A model generated the notes under the pieces. That model did not search any database. It saw only the letters and a program-made list of their open reading frames with translations, and was not told where the DNA came from. Positions 12,001-25,750 of a stretch of DNA of 64,000 nt are shown piece by piece. The position numbers and the translations under genes were made by a program. The stretch is from Lates calcarifer (taxonomy: Eukaryota > Chordata > Actinopteri > Centropomidae): positions 7,579,526 to 7,643,525 of the forward strand of contig NC_066848.1 in the NCBI RefSeq assembly GCF_001640805.2. Reading direction: 5' to 3'. Every line of letters begins with the position of its first letter. Positions within the stretch are counted from its first letter, which is position 1.

Positions 12001-15000
12001 ACATACACATAGTAAGAGGACAAGTGAAGTTACCTTTTGTGTTCCCACAGAAGCGGATGAAAGCGTTTCCTATTTCCACCAGAAGGTTGTAGGCGTTCTT
12101 ACGAGCTCCAACAGACACCTCCTTCGTACATATGATCACCTAACAGAGAGAACATCCTCATCAAAATGATACACATCAGTACTCTGTGTTTGCCAGCACT
12201 TGTTTGTGTGTGTGTATTTGTATGTGTGTGTGCACGTACCTCTGGCAGCAGTGCAGTGATGAAGTCTTTGTGTTCTTCGCTGAGCCTTTTCACAATGTGG
12301 ATCAGACACTTGAGCCTTGGCTGAGAAAAAGCAACAGCACTGTAAATCAAAACATACAATCCCATCTAATGTCTAGTTTATTTCATTTCTCTCTCTACAC
12401 ACTGGTCTCACCCTCTTTGCCGGTGAAGAGGCATTTTTCAGAGTCTCGAGAAGGACGACTTTGAGTGTTTCCAGATTAGCCACGACAAACGATCTACACT
12501 TGTCTCTCTCTCCTCCACACATCTCCTCCAGCACACGGTATGCCTTCTTCTGCATGCCTGGCTCTTTGGTCTGTAAACAAATGCACCAACAGACACAGCG
12601 TTAACAAGGAATATACTCAGGTTCAATAGGTTTGACTTAAGCATGTATACTCTCCTTACCTCCAAATATGGCTTAATCAGCTCAAAAGTCTTAGTCATGG
12701 TGACCTCATCTACAAAGGGAGCCATGGCAACGACAAGGTCCATCATTGACAGCCTGAGAGGTAGAAAAAGCCAGAAAAAGAAGAGGAGGCCCAAGAGTTA
12801 AGTATACTGACATCTATGATATTGTAAAATATAAGTGACTGGTAAGACAGGCATAAATTTACATCAATAAATCTGTATTCTTGTCATACCGTGTGAACTC
12901 TGTGGTGTCTGTGCCGCTCAGTCTGTCTGTAGCTTTTTGCAGGAAAGTGCAGATCATCTGAGGATGATTGTTTAGATTAGTGATATACCAGCACAAGAAA
13001 TATGGCCTATGATTGGACAGATAGCAAAAATGATCAGCTATGTGTGAAACATGATATGGTTTATGTCAGAATGTCAGCAAACTTAACTAACCTGTGTTTC
13101 AGTGACAGTTAGGTAAACTTTGATGGTGTCAAGCACAGCCATCCTGTAGGTGCCAGACTCTCCAGCTGCAGGCTGCTGGCTGTACACATTGAAAAGGATG
13201 GGCAGGAAGTTCTTAGAGAAATGGCCCACTTCTGCCTTTTCCTCCTCTGCAGACATTAAATAGACACAAGACTTTGAATGGCTTGAGTCAAAAGAAAGTA
13301 GCTGCTGTTGTCACTCTTTCTGAACACGTGTCCTCCTACCTGTGGAACAGCTCTTGTTGATGATAGTGCGCAGAGCCTGGCACACTATGAGTCTCAGGTC
13401 TGGCCGATCGTTAATAGCCATACCGAGTGTGCGGGCGATGCTTTTAAAGGATGCCATCAGGTCCACAGGACATGTACAGAAGCCAGGGAGCATGGTCCAA
13501 ATCTGAAAAAAACAGCACGGACACGTACGTCTTAAAAACTCATTCACTGGGTCTTTTCACTTTGGATACTGTGAACTATCAAGCTGAGTCTATCAAGCTA
13601 CCTGAAGCTGTAAAGTCTGGTAGACTTTGGCCTCCAGTTTCTGTCCTGCTTGCTCCAGCTCTTCAGCTTCAACACAAGAACGGAGTCATCAGAGAAAGAA
13701 AATACACCTTCCCAGTTATCCCACCGTCAAATGCAGCACCACACATTTGCTTACCTCTCTGCTTGAGTGTAGAGGCCAGAGGGAGGAAATAAGAAGCAAA
13801 GAAACCAAGGTGAGTGTTCTTCACATGATCCCGTATGACAGGGACCAGCCAGCTTCTTGGGAACTCCAAATCATCACTGATGAAAAAAAAGTTAGAGTTA
13901 AACCACAACAATGACAAGACAAGAAGGCTCCTCCATAGTGTTTGTGTGTCTATGTGTGCCTACTTGTAGCCGGTGATGTTGAGAGGCACAGCTCCAAGCA
14001 CAACCTCAGGCCCCATGCTCTCTATAGCTCCTCCTACAGCCAGGTCCAACTCTCCACTGAAGGGGAATTGAGGTGTGGAGCGCAGGTCGGCCAGAGACTG
14101 TAGGGACTGAGCAGGACACAACTCAAAGACTCAGACAATCATCTCATCTGTCTTTCCTCACTCAGTGACTGACAGTGTTTTTTGAAACTATACCTTGGTC
14201 ATGATGGGGTGAGCTTTTTTCCCTGCAACTCGATAGAAGCAGCCCAGGATCTGCAGCACAAATGGCCAGGAGGCGTGGAAGCGATAAGACAATCCCTCTT
14301 CTATGATACTGCAACACACACAAGGGCACAATTATGATGAGCATTTACATGTAGCTGCTACAAAGAAAGGTGGAAAAGTGAGACTAGCTTGGGGAACTTA
14401 CCGAAACATTTTGCAGACGTAAGAGGGATTTCCTGCAGATGCTGTGGCACTGATTGTGCCCATTTCATCCAAGCAGGGGGCAACACATTCAGTCAACAGA
14501 GTCTGAAAAAATTAAACACAATTAAATCATCAATAGACTTCCCTATCTAGAATGCATCTTTGGCTCTTTTTCAGTTACAATCTAGAAATACCAGGCCTTA
14601 ACAAATCAAATCCTTACCTTTAGTGTGTTGGTGGCTGCAGAGACTACCTGTGTGTGTGGCGACAACAGGCATGACATGGCAGCAGAGAAGAGGCGAGGGA
14701 GGTGACCCAAACTCAGAGAACTCTGCAAGCTAGACAAAGAGATTGCTGATCAACGGATAACTAATCTGACTAGAAAACATGCAAAACAAGAATTTCGCTG
14801 TTGTGTTACCTTGCCAAGTGAATGTGTGCCTTCTCCATGACAGCGAGCCAAGCCATCAGAGGCTGCAGGTCGTTCTCACTGGGCAGGTAGTCATACAGAG
14901 CCTGGGGATGAGAAATGAGAGTCAGTTTTCTTAGCACACTTTGCATCGTGACTTTAGCACATTTGTTTTGCTTGTATTCTCTCACCGTGATGATCTGTGC

Positions 15001-17899
15001 GTTGAGCTCCGGTGAGAGGTTTGACGCATTCGGCTTCCCGCTGAACAGCTTATGGAAAGCCTGCATTGCGCTCGCTGTCACCAGCTACAGCCAGAAACAC
15101 AGCATGGCACAATTAAAAACTACATTTTGAGTGTCCATGTAGATGAAAGAAAGGTATCTGGCTGCACCTGTGAATGTTTTTTGTGTTCTCACCACATGGC
15201 TAAGTGTCATCACTCGCAGCAGAGTCTCACAACAGGACTTGACAGCTCCCAAAGGAAACGTCCCCATCAACTCCTTTAGAAGACCCAGCACATGAAGCGT
15301 GGTGGTGTCCTCTTTGCTGCCTGAGGGTTGAAAAACAGACATAAACTACAATTTGATATTTGTTCACAGTAAGAACAAGTAAGTACATACTGGGGTTATA
15401 CAGATGGATGCATCTGTAAAGCATGTCAATGACTGTGTTGTTTTACCTCCTGCCTGCTCCATTTCTTTGATGCAGAACTTGGCTGTGGTGACTGCAGCAG
15501 GGTGATGGGTTGGGGCGTTATCTGTAAACAGGAAGTCACTACCTCTGAGAATGGAGCAGATGCCTTGCTGTGCTGCTTTACGGACCTGAGAGGAAAAAAG
15601 TGGACACAAAATTAAATGGCACAAAAATTGTTTTTTAGCATGTTGTTCAATGTTGAGTTCAATATATATCACTTAGAGGATGGTGAGACAGACCTTAGGC
15701 TTGCTGTGCACTGTGAAGCTGAGCAGGCCGTGGTAAGCCTGAAGAGTGGATGGATAAGTCCAGACAGACACATCCTGCTTCCTCAACAAAGTGGCCAGGC
15801 ATGACAGGATCTGTAGATGCAAAAAGTAAAACAAACAAATAAATATATCTCTGCTGTGGTTTTCAGCAACAATTAAGAAGCAAACAACAAAGAGATAAAT
15901 CTACTCACCCATCTAAGAGCTGATGCAGTCTCAGACGTGGCCTGTTTTGACATGACGTCCATCAGAGCCTTGGTGGTGTCTGAGAACTTAGAAATTAGCA
16001 CTGGAGCAGGAACCCTGTAGAACACAATACACCAATCAGACGAAAAACATCTCAAGCCATATCTTATTAGCTTTGACATGATTGGGAGTTTTAGTTTTGG
16101 AGAAAGAAGGTGTACAGGTCCAACCGTTTCATGACAAGGTTGAGGAGGTACGCCACTGCAGCCTGTGACTCTGCTGAATCCACAACCTCCAGGGTGGTCA
16201 TCTATACAAAGTGCAGACACAATATCTGGGTTCACTATCACTTTTCAGCACACCACAAGTTATTTGGTTAAGTCTCTGTGAACATATTATAAGTAAAAAA
16301 GGTTACACTCACCAAAGCAGCAAAATACTCTGTTTCAGTCTCTTTCCCTCCTTGACTACGAATCACCTCAGTAACAGCTGCCAATACTGCACAAATCTGT
16401 GAAGCACATCAGCGGACAATTTTAGAGCTAGAGTACCACTAAAGATCAATTGGATTTGCAATTAAATATTTGTTAGCAAGGTTGACATCCTTGCATCAAC
16501 TCTTAGAGAGGTCATCAACTTTTTAGGGCTAGATTCAATTCTTTTGGTTTTGCTCCTGATGCATTAAACTATTTATTCATGGGGCACTGTGAATAAATGA
16601 TCTATCTTCAGTGTAAATCCTACCTCTTTGTGAGCAGCTGAATTGGACTCCCAGAAGCGCTGCACCTTTCTGAAAGTCAGGTTGGAGCAGTCTGACAAGC
16701 CGCTGAGGAAAGTGCCTGAGGTCCTTTCTGAGATCGCCTCATCTGGCTCCTCTTCCATAAAGGCATCTTTGTGGCCACCTGTGCTGATCTCCAGCGGGCC
16801 TGTCTGTAGCTCATTGTGTAGCTTTAGAGCATCTACTGTTAGATCACTCTTTCCTGTGGGAGAGAAAAAAGCCTTTACAATAAGCTAATTTCCCTCTAGG
16901 TCAAACAGAAGCAACTGTAGGGCATGATGGGGTTTCTTGTCTGAAATTCAAGTTTTGCCTTGGTCTGTTCTGATCTACATTAAACTTAGATATAACATAA
17001 ACAGAGAAGCATAAAAGACAGGCATGAGGCAGGCAACTACAGTGCTATCTGTTAAATATTTGGACAGAGGTCTTTTACCTTTGTATTATATTACATCAGA
17101 TTTTAAAATAAACAATGACCAGAAATCTATATACTGACCTGAACTTAAAAGGTTGTTTGATTGTTGAGGATCAGACTGAAAGCAATAAACCTCAAACACA
17201 AGGAATAAGTGAAAGTGCCTTGAGCCACATCAATTATCTAGTGAGATCTGTGGGTTGTATTCTGCAAACACTCACTGCCTGCAATGGATCTGTAATCAAA
17301 TATTCAATATATTTTTGTTCAATTACTTTTGGTCCTCATATCTGAGGCTGTGTATAAATAGAGCTATAAGTTCCTAAACTGTTCACCCAATGTGTGAATG
17401 TAAACAGTCTTAACTTTAACTTCAGAGTAATGTGCTGGGACACTATTGTTGAGACTCCAGGGTGCTACCTAAAGGACATCAGCAATAATCTAAAGACAGG
17501 GTTAATATTGTGTCTCTTGGCTCACACAAACACACAGTTTGAAACTGAAAACTGTTCTGAGTGGCAGGTTATTTATACTGACTTAAGGGAAAGACACGTG
17601 AAGATATAAAGTTACATTTTCCACTGACAGTGTTACTGGGGTTGCTGATACTCAGTGTAATGGCGAAACGTGTAGCGTTTTTTGAGCTGTTTAAAGTTAA
17701 ATGGCCAACGCTAGCTAAAGTTAGCACTAGCCGGAGACCCACGTGCAATGGGAGGCTTACCGGTGGGTCGGCTGAAGAAGCGGCTTTTAGCAGCCTGCCG
17801 AAAGCGACTCGTCTGCGGGTTTGAGTCGCTACTGTGTCCTTTCTTCCACCGTTTGAGTTTCGACCCAGTCCCAGATCGAAGTTTCCCCGACTTGACCAT
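9041..17899 (-). CDS. rrp12: RRP12-like protein, ribosome biogenesis factor
   Basis: RRP12 is a nucleolar HEAT-repeat protein needed for maturation and export of pre-ribosomal subunits. There are 34 coding exons, listed 5' to 3': 17899-17761, 16853-16624, 16396-16313, 16201-16125, 16014-15909, 15810-15694, 15585-15447, 15320-15193, 15084-14986, 14901-14810, 14729-14618, 14502-14402, 14308-14194, 14106-13964, 13876-13755, 13666-13602, 13502-13340, 13246-13092, 12957-12890, 12753-12660, 12570-12412, 12320-12240, 12139-12034, 11947-11840, 11749-11592, 11505-11414, 10523-10368, 10273-10110, 9992-9882, 9801-9755, 9670-9592, 9497-9430, 9335-9253, 9143-9041. They sum to 3864 bases and 1287 residues with no frame break; human RRP12 has about 1297. 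The N-terminus [15 protein letters not shown] is diagnostic. Helical repeats fill the middle (for example [17 protein letters not shown]). The tail has acidic blocks, the conserved [19 protein letters not shown], and a lysine-rich end. Most introns are near 100 bases. Confidence 0.96.
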
Positions 17900-17972
17900 C
17901 TTCGGGGTCGAAAATAATCACGTTACCCTGCGTCTGTCTGTGCAGCTGCAGATGACTCTGTCGCTGAACTAG

Positions 17973-17996
17973 TGACGTCACGGGCGTTCACACGTG
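17973..17996. promoter_or_regulatory. CRE and E-box in the rrp12 promoter
   Basis: A full palindromic cAMP-response element TGACGTCA (17973-17980) and a CACGTG E-box (17991-17996) lie 74-97 bases upstream of the rrp12 ATG, in a CpG-richer patch. CRE motifs are common in housekeeping promoters, and CACGTG is the MYC/MAX and USF site expected for a ribosome-biogenesis gene. Use in vivo is inferred. Confidence 0.6.
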
Positions 17997-17999
17997 TCT

Positions 18000-18421
18000 G
18001 GTCTGACCTGGTTATGGTGATGTTTTGCCGGTAGAAGGCGCTGCACACAACACAAATCGCACACAGCACATTCGACATTAACAAAACGCAAACAAACAAA
18101 CAAACAAGCACACAAATCCGCTGACTCCACAGATTCATCTCCATGACAACTGACAACAAAACAAAAACTAAGAAAAGTCCTAAAACAAACATAATTTCGT
18201 GTAACATCATGTAAAACATATTATACATTAAATATTAATTTATTTTTTCTCTCTTATCCCTTAAACCATCTCGTGATTCTCCAGATTTATCTTGGGACCA
18301 TTTGGGGGCCCTAAGCCCCTAGCTGAAAACTATTAGGATAAGTTCTAACTTTTAACACTTCTGTGGAGACTTGTGGTGCCTAAGAATGAGAAAAGCAGAC
18401 AATGACTTTAACTTTACAATA
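18000..18421. other. Intergenic gap rrp12-ubtd1
   Basis: About 400 bases between the rrp12 promoter (transcribed leftward) and the end of ubtd1 (also leftward). It includes a CAAA repeat near 18085-18110. No gene was recognised. Confidence 0.6.
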
Positions 18422-18427
18422 TTTATT
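18422..18427 (-). other. Candidate poly(A) signal of ubtd1
   Basis: AATAAA on the minus strand, about 720 bases past the ubtd1 stop at 19143. The intervening AT-rich sequence would be the 3' UTR. Confidence 0.5.
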
Positions 18428-19142
18428 GATAAGTTATTGAAGTACAGTGTGCATCACACATAAAACTACTGTATCTTGTTTGGAGTGATGAAATAAAAAA
18501 CAAAACAGGTCAACTCGTATTACCTTTTACAAAGGTGCCTTCATTACATTCTGTGTCTTCATTATGAATAAACAGTTGCAAATTGAAAATGTAGTGTGCA
18601 CATAGTTACATAACCAAACAACACACATGGAAACTGATATTTACATTTTTCTTTTTCTCTAGAGTTTTCTGTCTCTTGTAGCCCACTTCTCATATAGCAT
18701 GACAGAAATCTTTAAAGAAAGAAAGGGAAGAAAGAAAATAAGATGGATTTTCCTTATTTGGATCCCCAGGTGAACCATATTAAGTTTACCAATAAGCACA
18801 AGTACAAACACACATGACAAGGAGGGGAACCCATGTAAACAACAGAACTGTGAGTTAATGTCCACGCAAACAGACGGTAAGACAGACACTGGGATGTGCA
18901 TCTCAGGACTCTACTTTTAATCTAAAGTGTTTCAGTGCTTTTCAATATTCTTACTTCATTTGGAAAAAGGAAAAATACAAAAAGGAGCAATATAAAAGCA
19001 ATAATTTCTTATATAAAAATGTACACAAAATTCCACTGCAGTACCAACTGGAAAATGATTACAAGCCCTACTCCTATTCCTGCGGCCCCCTCTGGCACAT
19101 CCTTTGTCTTTCCTTCACTTCATAGCCCTTCTGTCTCGCTCC

Positions 19143-22100
19143 TCAGTTAGTTATGACTGAAGGGTTCACATTGACAATCACTTGGACAACAAAGTCCTTC
19201 TGGATCTTGGTATCTTGCAGACGAGTCTTGTCAGTCAGGAGCTTCCCAGAAAAGAACCACCTCTGGCGATTCACGTCAATTTCTTCCTGTTCCTCCAATT
19301 GTTTCTTTAGCTCAGCGATGGAGTCAGCCATGCTGGCTGTCAGACGCACATCCTTTCCTAAGAAAACCACAAGGCATAAATAGAGATGACACAGATTTCT
19401 GAAAAGGCTCTGAGACAGTGAAAGGCTATGAATTATAGATTAGTCTCCAGCCTAGATGAGACAAAAAGCAATGATGTTTTATAAGCATGGGGAAACTGCA
19501 TAACATGTAGTTCTTTAGATTTACATGTCATTTTATACATAAATTATACATAGGTCATACTGGGTGACTCTTACCTGTTGACAATCGCACCCGCAGCTGG
19601 AACTCTTGTCTACATGGAGGGGGCTGAGCTTGTTTTTGTGTGGATTCAGAAACTTTGCACTCGCTGGACGTTTCAGAGATCAGGTTGACAGGCGGGGCTA
19701 AAGTGTACGCTGGGAGCTGGTAGCGGTTTCCCAGTTCATCATAACTCTCTGTCAGAGAGCCTGCAGAGGGAGAGATGACCTACATTAGCAACCCGTTTCC
19801 AAAAACCCTGCTATCAGTAATGGCAATTAACTTAAACCCCAATGCATAAACCCTTTCTCTACTCCCAACCATTATCTATACACCAGGGGATGTATGAGGC
19901 CATCACATTTACATTACATTTACTTACATCATATCAACAACACCAGTGTCCTTGAACTACGGTTGAAAGCAAAAACACTCCTGTGCATGTGTACATAAAT
20001 ATGAATGAACAGAGTGTTATTTCCACCTAACTCTGCCATGGCTTTGTGTGCACCAATCCATTCACAGTGGTCATGCAGCACTGCGACTGTTATGTAACTA
20101 TTACAGCAGTAATCTCTGAACAACTGATGCATGGGATTCTGCAAACTGTCCTTTGGAGAATTATTACAGCGAGTCATGCATTTGTGCTGGACGTTCCAGG
20201 ACATTTACAGCTTACAATGAATAGCTGGATGAAGCACACTTCCATATCTGTGTGTGTGTGTGTGTGTTCATGTGCTTGCGTGTGGTTTCATACCATGTGG
20301 CAGAGTAATGCAGGCTCCATCCACTATAGCCTGTGCTAGCTCCAGGTCATTACACTCTGCAGCCAGGGCTGCTGCTCTGAGTGCGTCCCAGATCTCTTTC
20401 CGTCCATCAAAGGCTGGAGCCGTATCCCAAAACTCATCCCTCTTGCTCCTCAGCTGGCCCTCTGTCATCGGGTAGTCACTCTTCCATTTTGGACGCTCCT
20501 TCTTGAGGGGCTCATTACGTCCTTCAAAAAAAAAAAAAAGAAGACAGTGTTAAATCTGATCTAAAAGCTGATCTAAAAACGAAACTTAAGACTGTCAGGC
20601 AGTATAATCCAGACTAAGCAATGCTAGACATAGAAAACATTTGCAGTAACTTTTTGCGGTTAATTCATCCTAATGACATAACGACCAAAGCTAAAACAGC
20701 TAAAAAGGATTATAAGGAGGTGAAACCAGGTATCTGGTCATGATGCACTGAGAAACAAGCTTAGTATGTAGACAGTTGCTGGGTGGGCTCAGGTCACAGC
20801 TGCTGTGAAAATGGCTGAGCTCTTTACCACTTAAGCACTTTGCAGTAGGCACGAGTGGATGTCAAGAAATATTTCCTGTGTAAGTTAAAGGTATCAATAA
20901 TATATTGCCCTAAATAGAGTTGTGCCAAGCTGATGTTTGAGCATCGTCAATGAAAAAACTATTACGAGCAGAACAAACATTTCACAATATAATATTAACA
21001 AGAATTTATTGAATATAACAAGAAAGGTTAAACCACTTATGTACACGGTAAAAGAGTCCTTAAAAACATACAATATGTACACCCCCTTGCATCTGTGATA
21101 TTCAACTGTTATGCATTTGCTTCATGGGCTAAGGAAAGGTAATTACTGCTCTTTGTCAGAACACCAATAGCACATAAACTGAGTTATTTTATACACCTAC
21201 CGCAGGTGTTTCCACACTGCCACATACAGTATATCCACTGTACCAACATACCAAGAAAGTCCAATTCAGATTCAGAAAAGGAGGGAAATCAAAGTGATTA
21301 TTTATAGTGCTGTGGATTATTGCAGTGGTTCTTAACACATACATGTGCACTGGCATGCACACACACACAGCAGTGGATTATAGGCAGTAATCAGGTTCCA
21401 CATAACAGGATTTATCTGCCCCTATCCCATAAGGCATTGGTTGGAGAGATGAGCACTCTCTGGCCAATGAAAGGCAGCAAAAACACACAGATCTACCAGA
21501 GCAAAAACACAAACACAAATCCACCACACGTCAATTATCACATCATTGCAGTTTCAGACTGTAGAACTTTTACAAACATTAACCTTACTTCTGTCACCTC
21601 TGCACAGAGTTACATCAAGTCAAGTCAAATTTATTTATACGCAATTCACAGAGTTATCATGATTGTCTATACCACTGATAATGCAGGTCACCATATAATG
21701 TTAAATGTGACACCATGACATTTGGAGGTGAGGCGATGGCCAGTTTGGATTTGGTTTATGTGTTAAGTGCATTTTTTTCTAAATTGAATTCAACACATTA
21801 GTAATAAAAACATAGATTTAATATCAAATATGCTTTATTCACATTTCCAAAGTCATAATTACAATATAGCAGAAGTCTAAAGACAGTACCTGCTATTAAC
21901 AATCATACTCTATATTCCCTTGATCCAGTGTCTGTAATATTATTGTGCTAATGACCAGTCTATTCTCTTTATCTCTCTTGCACAAACATGGTTCTTTAGA
22001 GTTCATGTCTGCTTTCATTATCGTGGAGATGCAGTAGTGCATTAACAGGCCAGCCAAACAAATGCAAATATTATGGCTGTCTGGAATCCTAATGAGCAAC

Positions 22101-24918
22101 CTGACTGACATGCAGGGAGGTACACTGAGATAACTGCAAGTTACACAGATCTGTTGTGATAATAAATGAATTCAAGAACAGCAGCTACAGAAAAAAACAA
22201 TTGAGTATCCTGGTAAGTGGAATATGGGGACAAAAGCTATTCTCAGGAAAGTGTTAGGTTGAGGGTTCAATAGATGTTTTCAATTAAGGTCGTTTGAAAG
22301 CTTGAACATCGGCCAGAGCACAAGATGACACGCTTTTTCCTGGTTGTTCCTTCTGTAACATAACACAGGTGCCGTTTTGGTTTGGTTTGTGCTCACTAGA
22401 GTGAGGAGGATGTAACCAGTGATGATAACCTGCATTACATGAAGAATGTTTTATTCCTCTCATTGCTGTAGTAAGTCAGTGAGCTTGGCTGATTGTGTAC
22501 AGCGTGTGAGTTCAGAGAGATCAACTTTGGCAGCGTGTCCTCAGATGTAAGCCTACGTACCTGGAATCTAAGCTTAGTAATTTCAAATGAAGTCAAGTCA
22601 TTTTTTCCTCAAACTTAAACAGTTTTAGTGGATGGAAAATCTAACTACTGAATCTCTACCACAGAAGTAACTGAATAAATTCCTGTCCTGCAAATGAAAA
22701 TTTTATTTTTGGGCTATGATTAATGTTGCGCCCTTTCTATGTAATATTTTAAAAGCTACTATAAATAGTTGTAATATTTCTGTGTTCTGCACTGCACTAT
22801 GTTCTACTCAAAATACTGGAAAATACACAAACTCAGAAATAAAATCATCAAAAGCTAGTGAGCAATTCATCCATTAAATATTGGCTGTGCAACCCTTACA
22901 ACATTTTTAACATATAAATTATTTTTTTTATCTAAGTGATGCCAGTCTGACAGTCTTTTTTGCCATTTTTCTTCTTGTTACTTCTCTTTGCTTCAATTTT
23001 CATATGGTATTGTGTACAGCTATTAATTGCAAATTCTTAATAAACAGATATGCAGAAACCCACAAGAAACCTGTCAACCTTGGCACAATAACAACAATAT
23101 CAACAGCACAAACAGTCTAAAACTCTACACAAAACCCTCTGAGACAAGTTATGGTACAACAAAGAGAGATGAACAAACAGAAAACATGAAAACATTTCTT
23201 TCACCCCAGACAAAAATCTATACTTACTTTTCAGCAAAATCTTAAAGGGTGTATTTGGAGCATGATAGTAGTTGTATTCCCTGGAGTTCGGTACTCCCAT
23301 CGCTGGTCTTTGTCTGAGGTTTGATGTGAGTCAAACTACTGTACATCAAAAGTCTGCAACACTGAGCTACAGAGACCGACCCTGAAGAAGAGGACAGCCT
23401 CTGCTGTGTCCAACCAGCTTGCTGCCACACACGGCACAATTGACGAGACAACCACCTGATCTAGTTTTCCACAACAAGTGGACTCCAATTCAAAGCTGTG
23501 TTAACTGTTGTGACACTTCCCCAGTTGCTTAAAAATGACCACACTCCCTCTACTTCTATCCCTTCTAATAACAAACACTCCAAAAGCCCAAAATAACATA
23601 GGATCACTTCATGGAAAGAGGTGCAATATATGGAGAGAGCAAGTTTAGTGTCCTGGCCAGAAGACAGCTTCTTCGCACAGGAGGCCTAATCCTATCAGCT
23701 CTATTTAGAGACAGGATAGAAATACCCAGAGGCAACATGCTAAACCTATTACAAGACAATAAACCCTTGTCAGACTATTACAGTCTGTTTGAAGGAGAAG
23801 CTACTGTACTTCTGTGAACTGCCCCCAACAGGTGATTTTTGCCATATGAATATACGCAAACATGTCTTTCAGATGCTGCATTCCTACAACTAGTAGTTAG
23901 GCAGCCCATTAAAGAGGTCTTGTGTGTTTGCATCTCACAAAAGTATAAGGTCTGAGACAATGAACGTGACCTGAGCCCTCATGACTGTCTTGCAGGTATA
24001 TTATCTCAGCATGTAAATATATTTTGCAGCAGATCATGACATGAATCATGCACCAAGTAGGTCAAACTCTGATATGAAAACTCTGTGCAGGCCCCTGCTG
24101 CTGCCTCTGCTGCTTCTGCTGCTGCTCAATACATAATGCATGATGATCCAGTGGAGCCCACAGCTGCCCTTTCACAAAGATCTGACTGAGCAGTGTTTAT
24201 ATAAACCACTGTCCTTACCAACGCAGGTCCTCAGCGCAGATTAGACATATGACTAAGCCATGGCGGCAGAAACAATCAATACCTGAGACAGTGAGCTTAC
24301 AGACTGAGCAAGACGTCCATGCAGCAGGGGTGTAGCTAGGAGTCTCACTGCATTTGATCATAAATGCTTGGAATGTTGAGGCTGCAACTTAAAGCTGACT
24401 GCTATTGTTTATACTGCACATCCCTTTTGCACTCTCCTGTACAAGATGTAATATTGTCTAAGTTGCTGTGTTGTATGAGTTCTTCAGTGTGTCCTGATAT
24501 AATTATTGTGCATCTGATGTGTCACAGGATGGGTGCTGTGCAACACTTGCATTGCAATGCATCAACAGAGAAGCAATTTCCCCTTAGCGATTACTAAAAA
24601 TAATAATTTAATGAAACAATGCAGGGCCTAAAAATATTTGAAGGCTCTCTCAAGTTAAGGCCCCTTTTATCTGACTTGTAAAAGCACTCTATGCAAAAAT
24701 ATATGTATAGAAACTGTCTCATTCCCACTCTAATTTAAGGACATCATGTCTTAAGCTTAAGGCAGTTCTCTTGTGCATTCTCTAAACTATGTGGTTATAT
24801 TTAACAATGGAGAGTCTGCAGTCTGTTCCACAATCTCACCTCCACGTTTTTTGCTCCTTGTCGAGCTCCGGGCACTCCCTTGTCCATCCGTCCTACTCCT
24901 CCCCACACAGCCTCCCAT
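19143..24918 (-). CDS. ubtd1: Ubiquitin domain-containing protein 1
   Basis: UBTD1 is a small protein that binds E2 ubiquitin-conjugating enzymes and is linked to p53/MDM2 and YAP stability. Exons are 24918-24840, 20521-20294, 19760-19575 and 19357-19143; total 708 bases, 235 residues, phase closing at TGA. The first exon, too short to be obvious as an open frame, starts [12 protein letters not shown], an MGxC N-terminus suited to myristoylation plus palmitoylation, as in the family. Exon 2 carries [18 protein letters not shown] and [16 protein letters not shown], the UBTD core. Exon 3 has [13 protein letters not shown]. Exon 4 is the ubiquitin-like fold ([30 protein letters not shown]). The match is closer to UBTD1 than UBTD2 ([13 protein letters not shown]). 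Human UBTD1 has 227 residues. Intron 1 is 4.3 kb. Confidence 0.95.
20522..24839 (-). other. Intron 1 of ubtd1
   Basis: A 4.3 kb intron with a GTGAGA donor beside 24840 and a T-rich acceptor beside 20521. It contains a retroposon tail at 21614-21650, a short CTG/CTT-rich run near 24100-24126 and AT-rich unique sequence. No exon, RNA gene or intact mobile element was recognised. Confidence 0.7.
21614..21650 (-). mobile_element. Retroposon 3' tail fragment
   Basis: On the minus strand this reads GAATTGCGTATAAATAAATT then TGACTTGACTTGA, the widespread fish tail 'gaattggcgctatataaataaa...' shared by certain LINE/SINE families. A better-preserved copy lies in the opposite orientation at 40441-40512. 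Family assignment is uncertain. Confidence 0.5.
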
Positions 24919-25750
24919 CACTGTCCCTATGCATTCCACAACAAGGAGAAAAAAATCATCAGTCTGTCTGAATCATATTTGCCAAACAGACGAATATAAA
25001 TGTTTGAAAATGCATAATGTGATTATGTTGGATGGACAAACGGTTAATGATGACGTCAAATTAGGAGCCTCGTGTGAAAAGGCATCATCAGGGAATAATG
25101 ACAGCTCAGCACTCCTTGTTCCTGTGAGGTCAGACAAGCTGCGATGTTTACGTCACGTGTACTGCCAGCTGACGGGGACACGCGCCTGAACCTCATGCCA
25201 CCCTTGGTCTCATTTACAATTTACATATTTTTAAATGTGTACATGCATTATAGCAATTTACTCTATGCATGATTAAAATGTATTTCCGATGGGATCAGTG
25301 ACAGGCTTTTTAAATAGGCCTATTAGTATTTTAAAATATTTTATTTATTTTGCCTACCGGAAATCCAGTCTGCTAAATTATGCATCCGTCTGCAGTTTGC
25401 TTGCCACATCCGAACTTGCTCCCAAGTGAAGTTATCACTGGATCCTGACGCGACGATCGCCAGAAGATGCGAGTCAGCAGGTTGACACACACGCACACAC
25501 ACACAAACTGGGAGCAGTGTGTCTGTGCAGGACTGGCGGGCTGGTGACCAGTCTGGCCCTTCAGAGCCTCCAGGAAATCTTCTCTGAGAAAAACTGCAAT
25601 CAATATCCGTATCCCCCCCAAATCATAATGAATGGAGCTCACCCGCACAATCCGTCTGCACTGAGCTAGAATGAAATCCTTGTCAGTCTGCACGCATGCG
25701 CAGCGTAGACCAATTCTTCTGTCCTTCGTCATACCCACCAGAATAACAGC
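24919..25750 (-). promoter_or_regulatory. Upstream region of ubtd1 with NRF1-like site
   Basis: This region precedes the ubtd1 ATG. A near-consensus NRF1 site CACGCATGCGCA lies at 25691-25702 (11 of 12 positions), with a short CACA run near 25487-25506. The start of transcription could be near 25.7 kb or closer to the ATG; no TATA box decides it. Confidence 0.35.

Noticed and set aside
9041..17899. Possible intronic snoRNAs in rrp12, as in many ribosome-biogenesis host genes
   Set aside because: C-box-like words (for example near 11030 and 12155 on the minus strand) lack a D box at the right spacing and terminal pairing. H/ACA types cannot be excluded by eye but none was seen.
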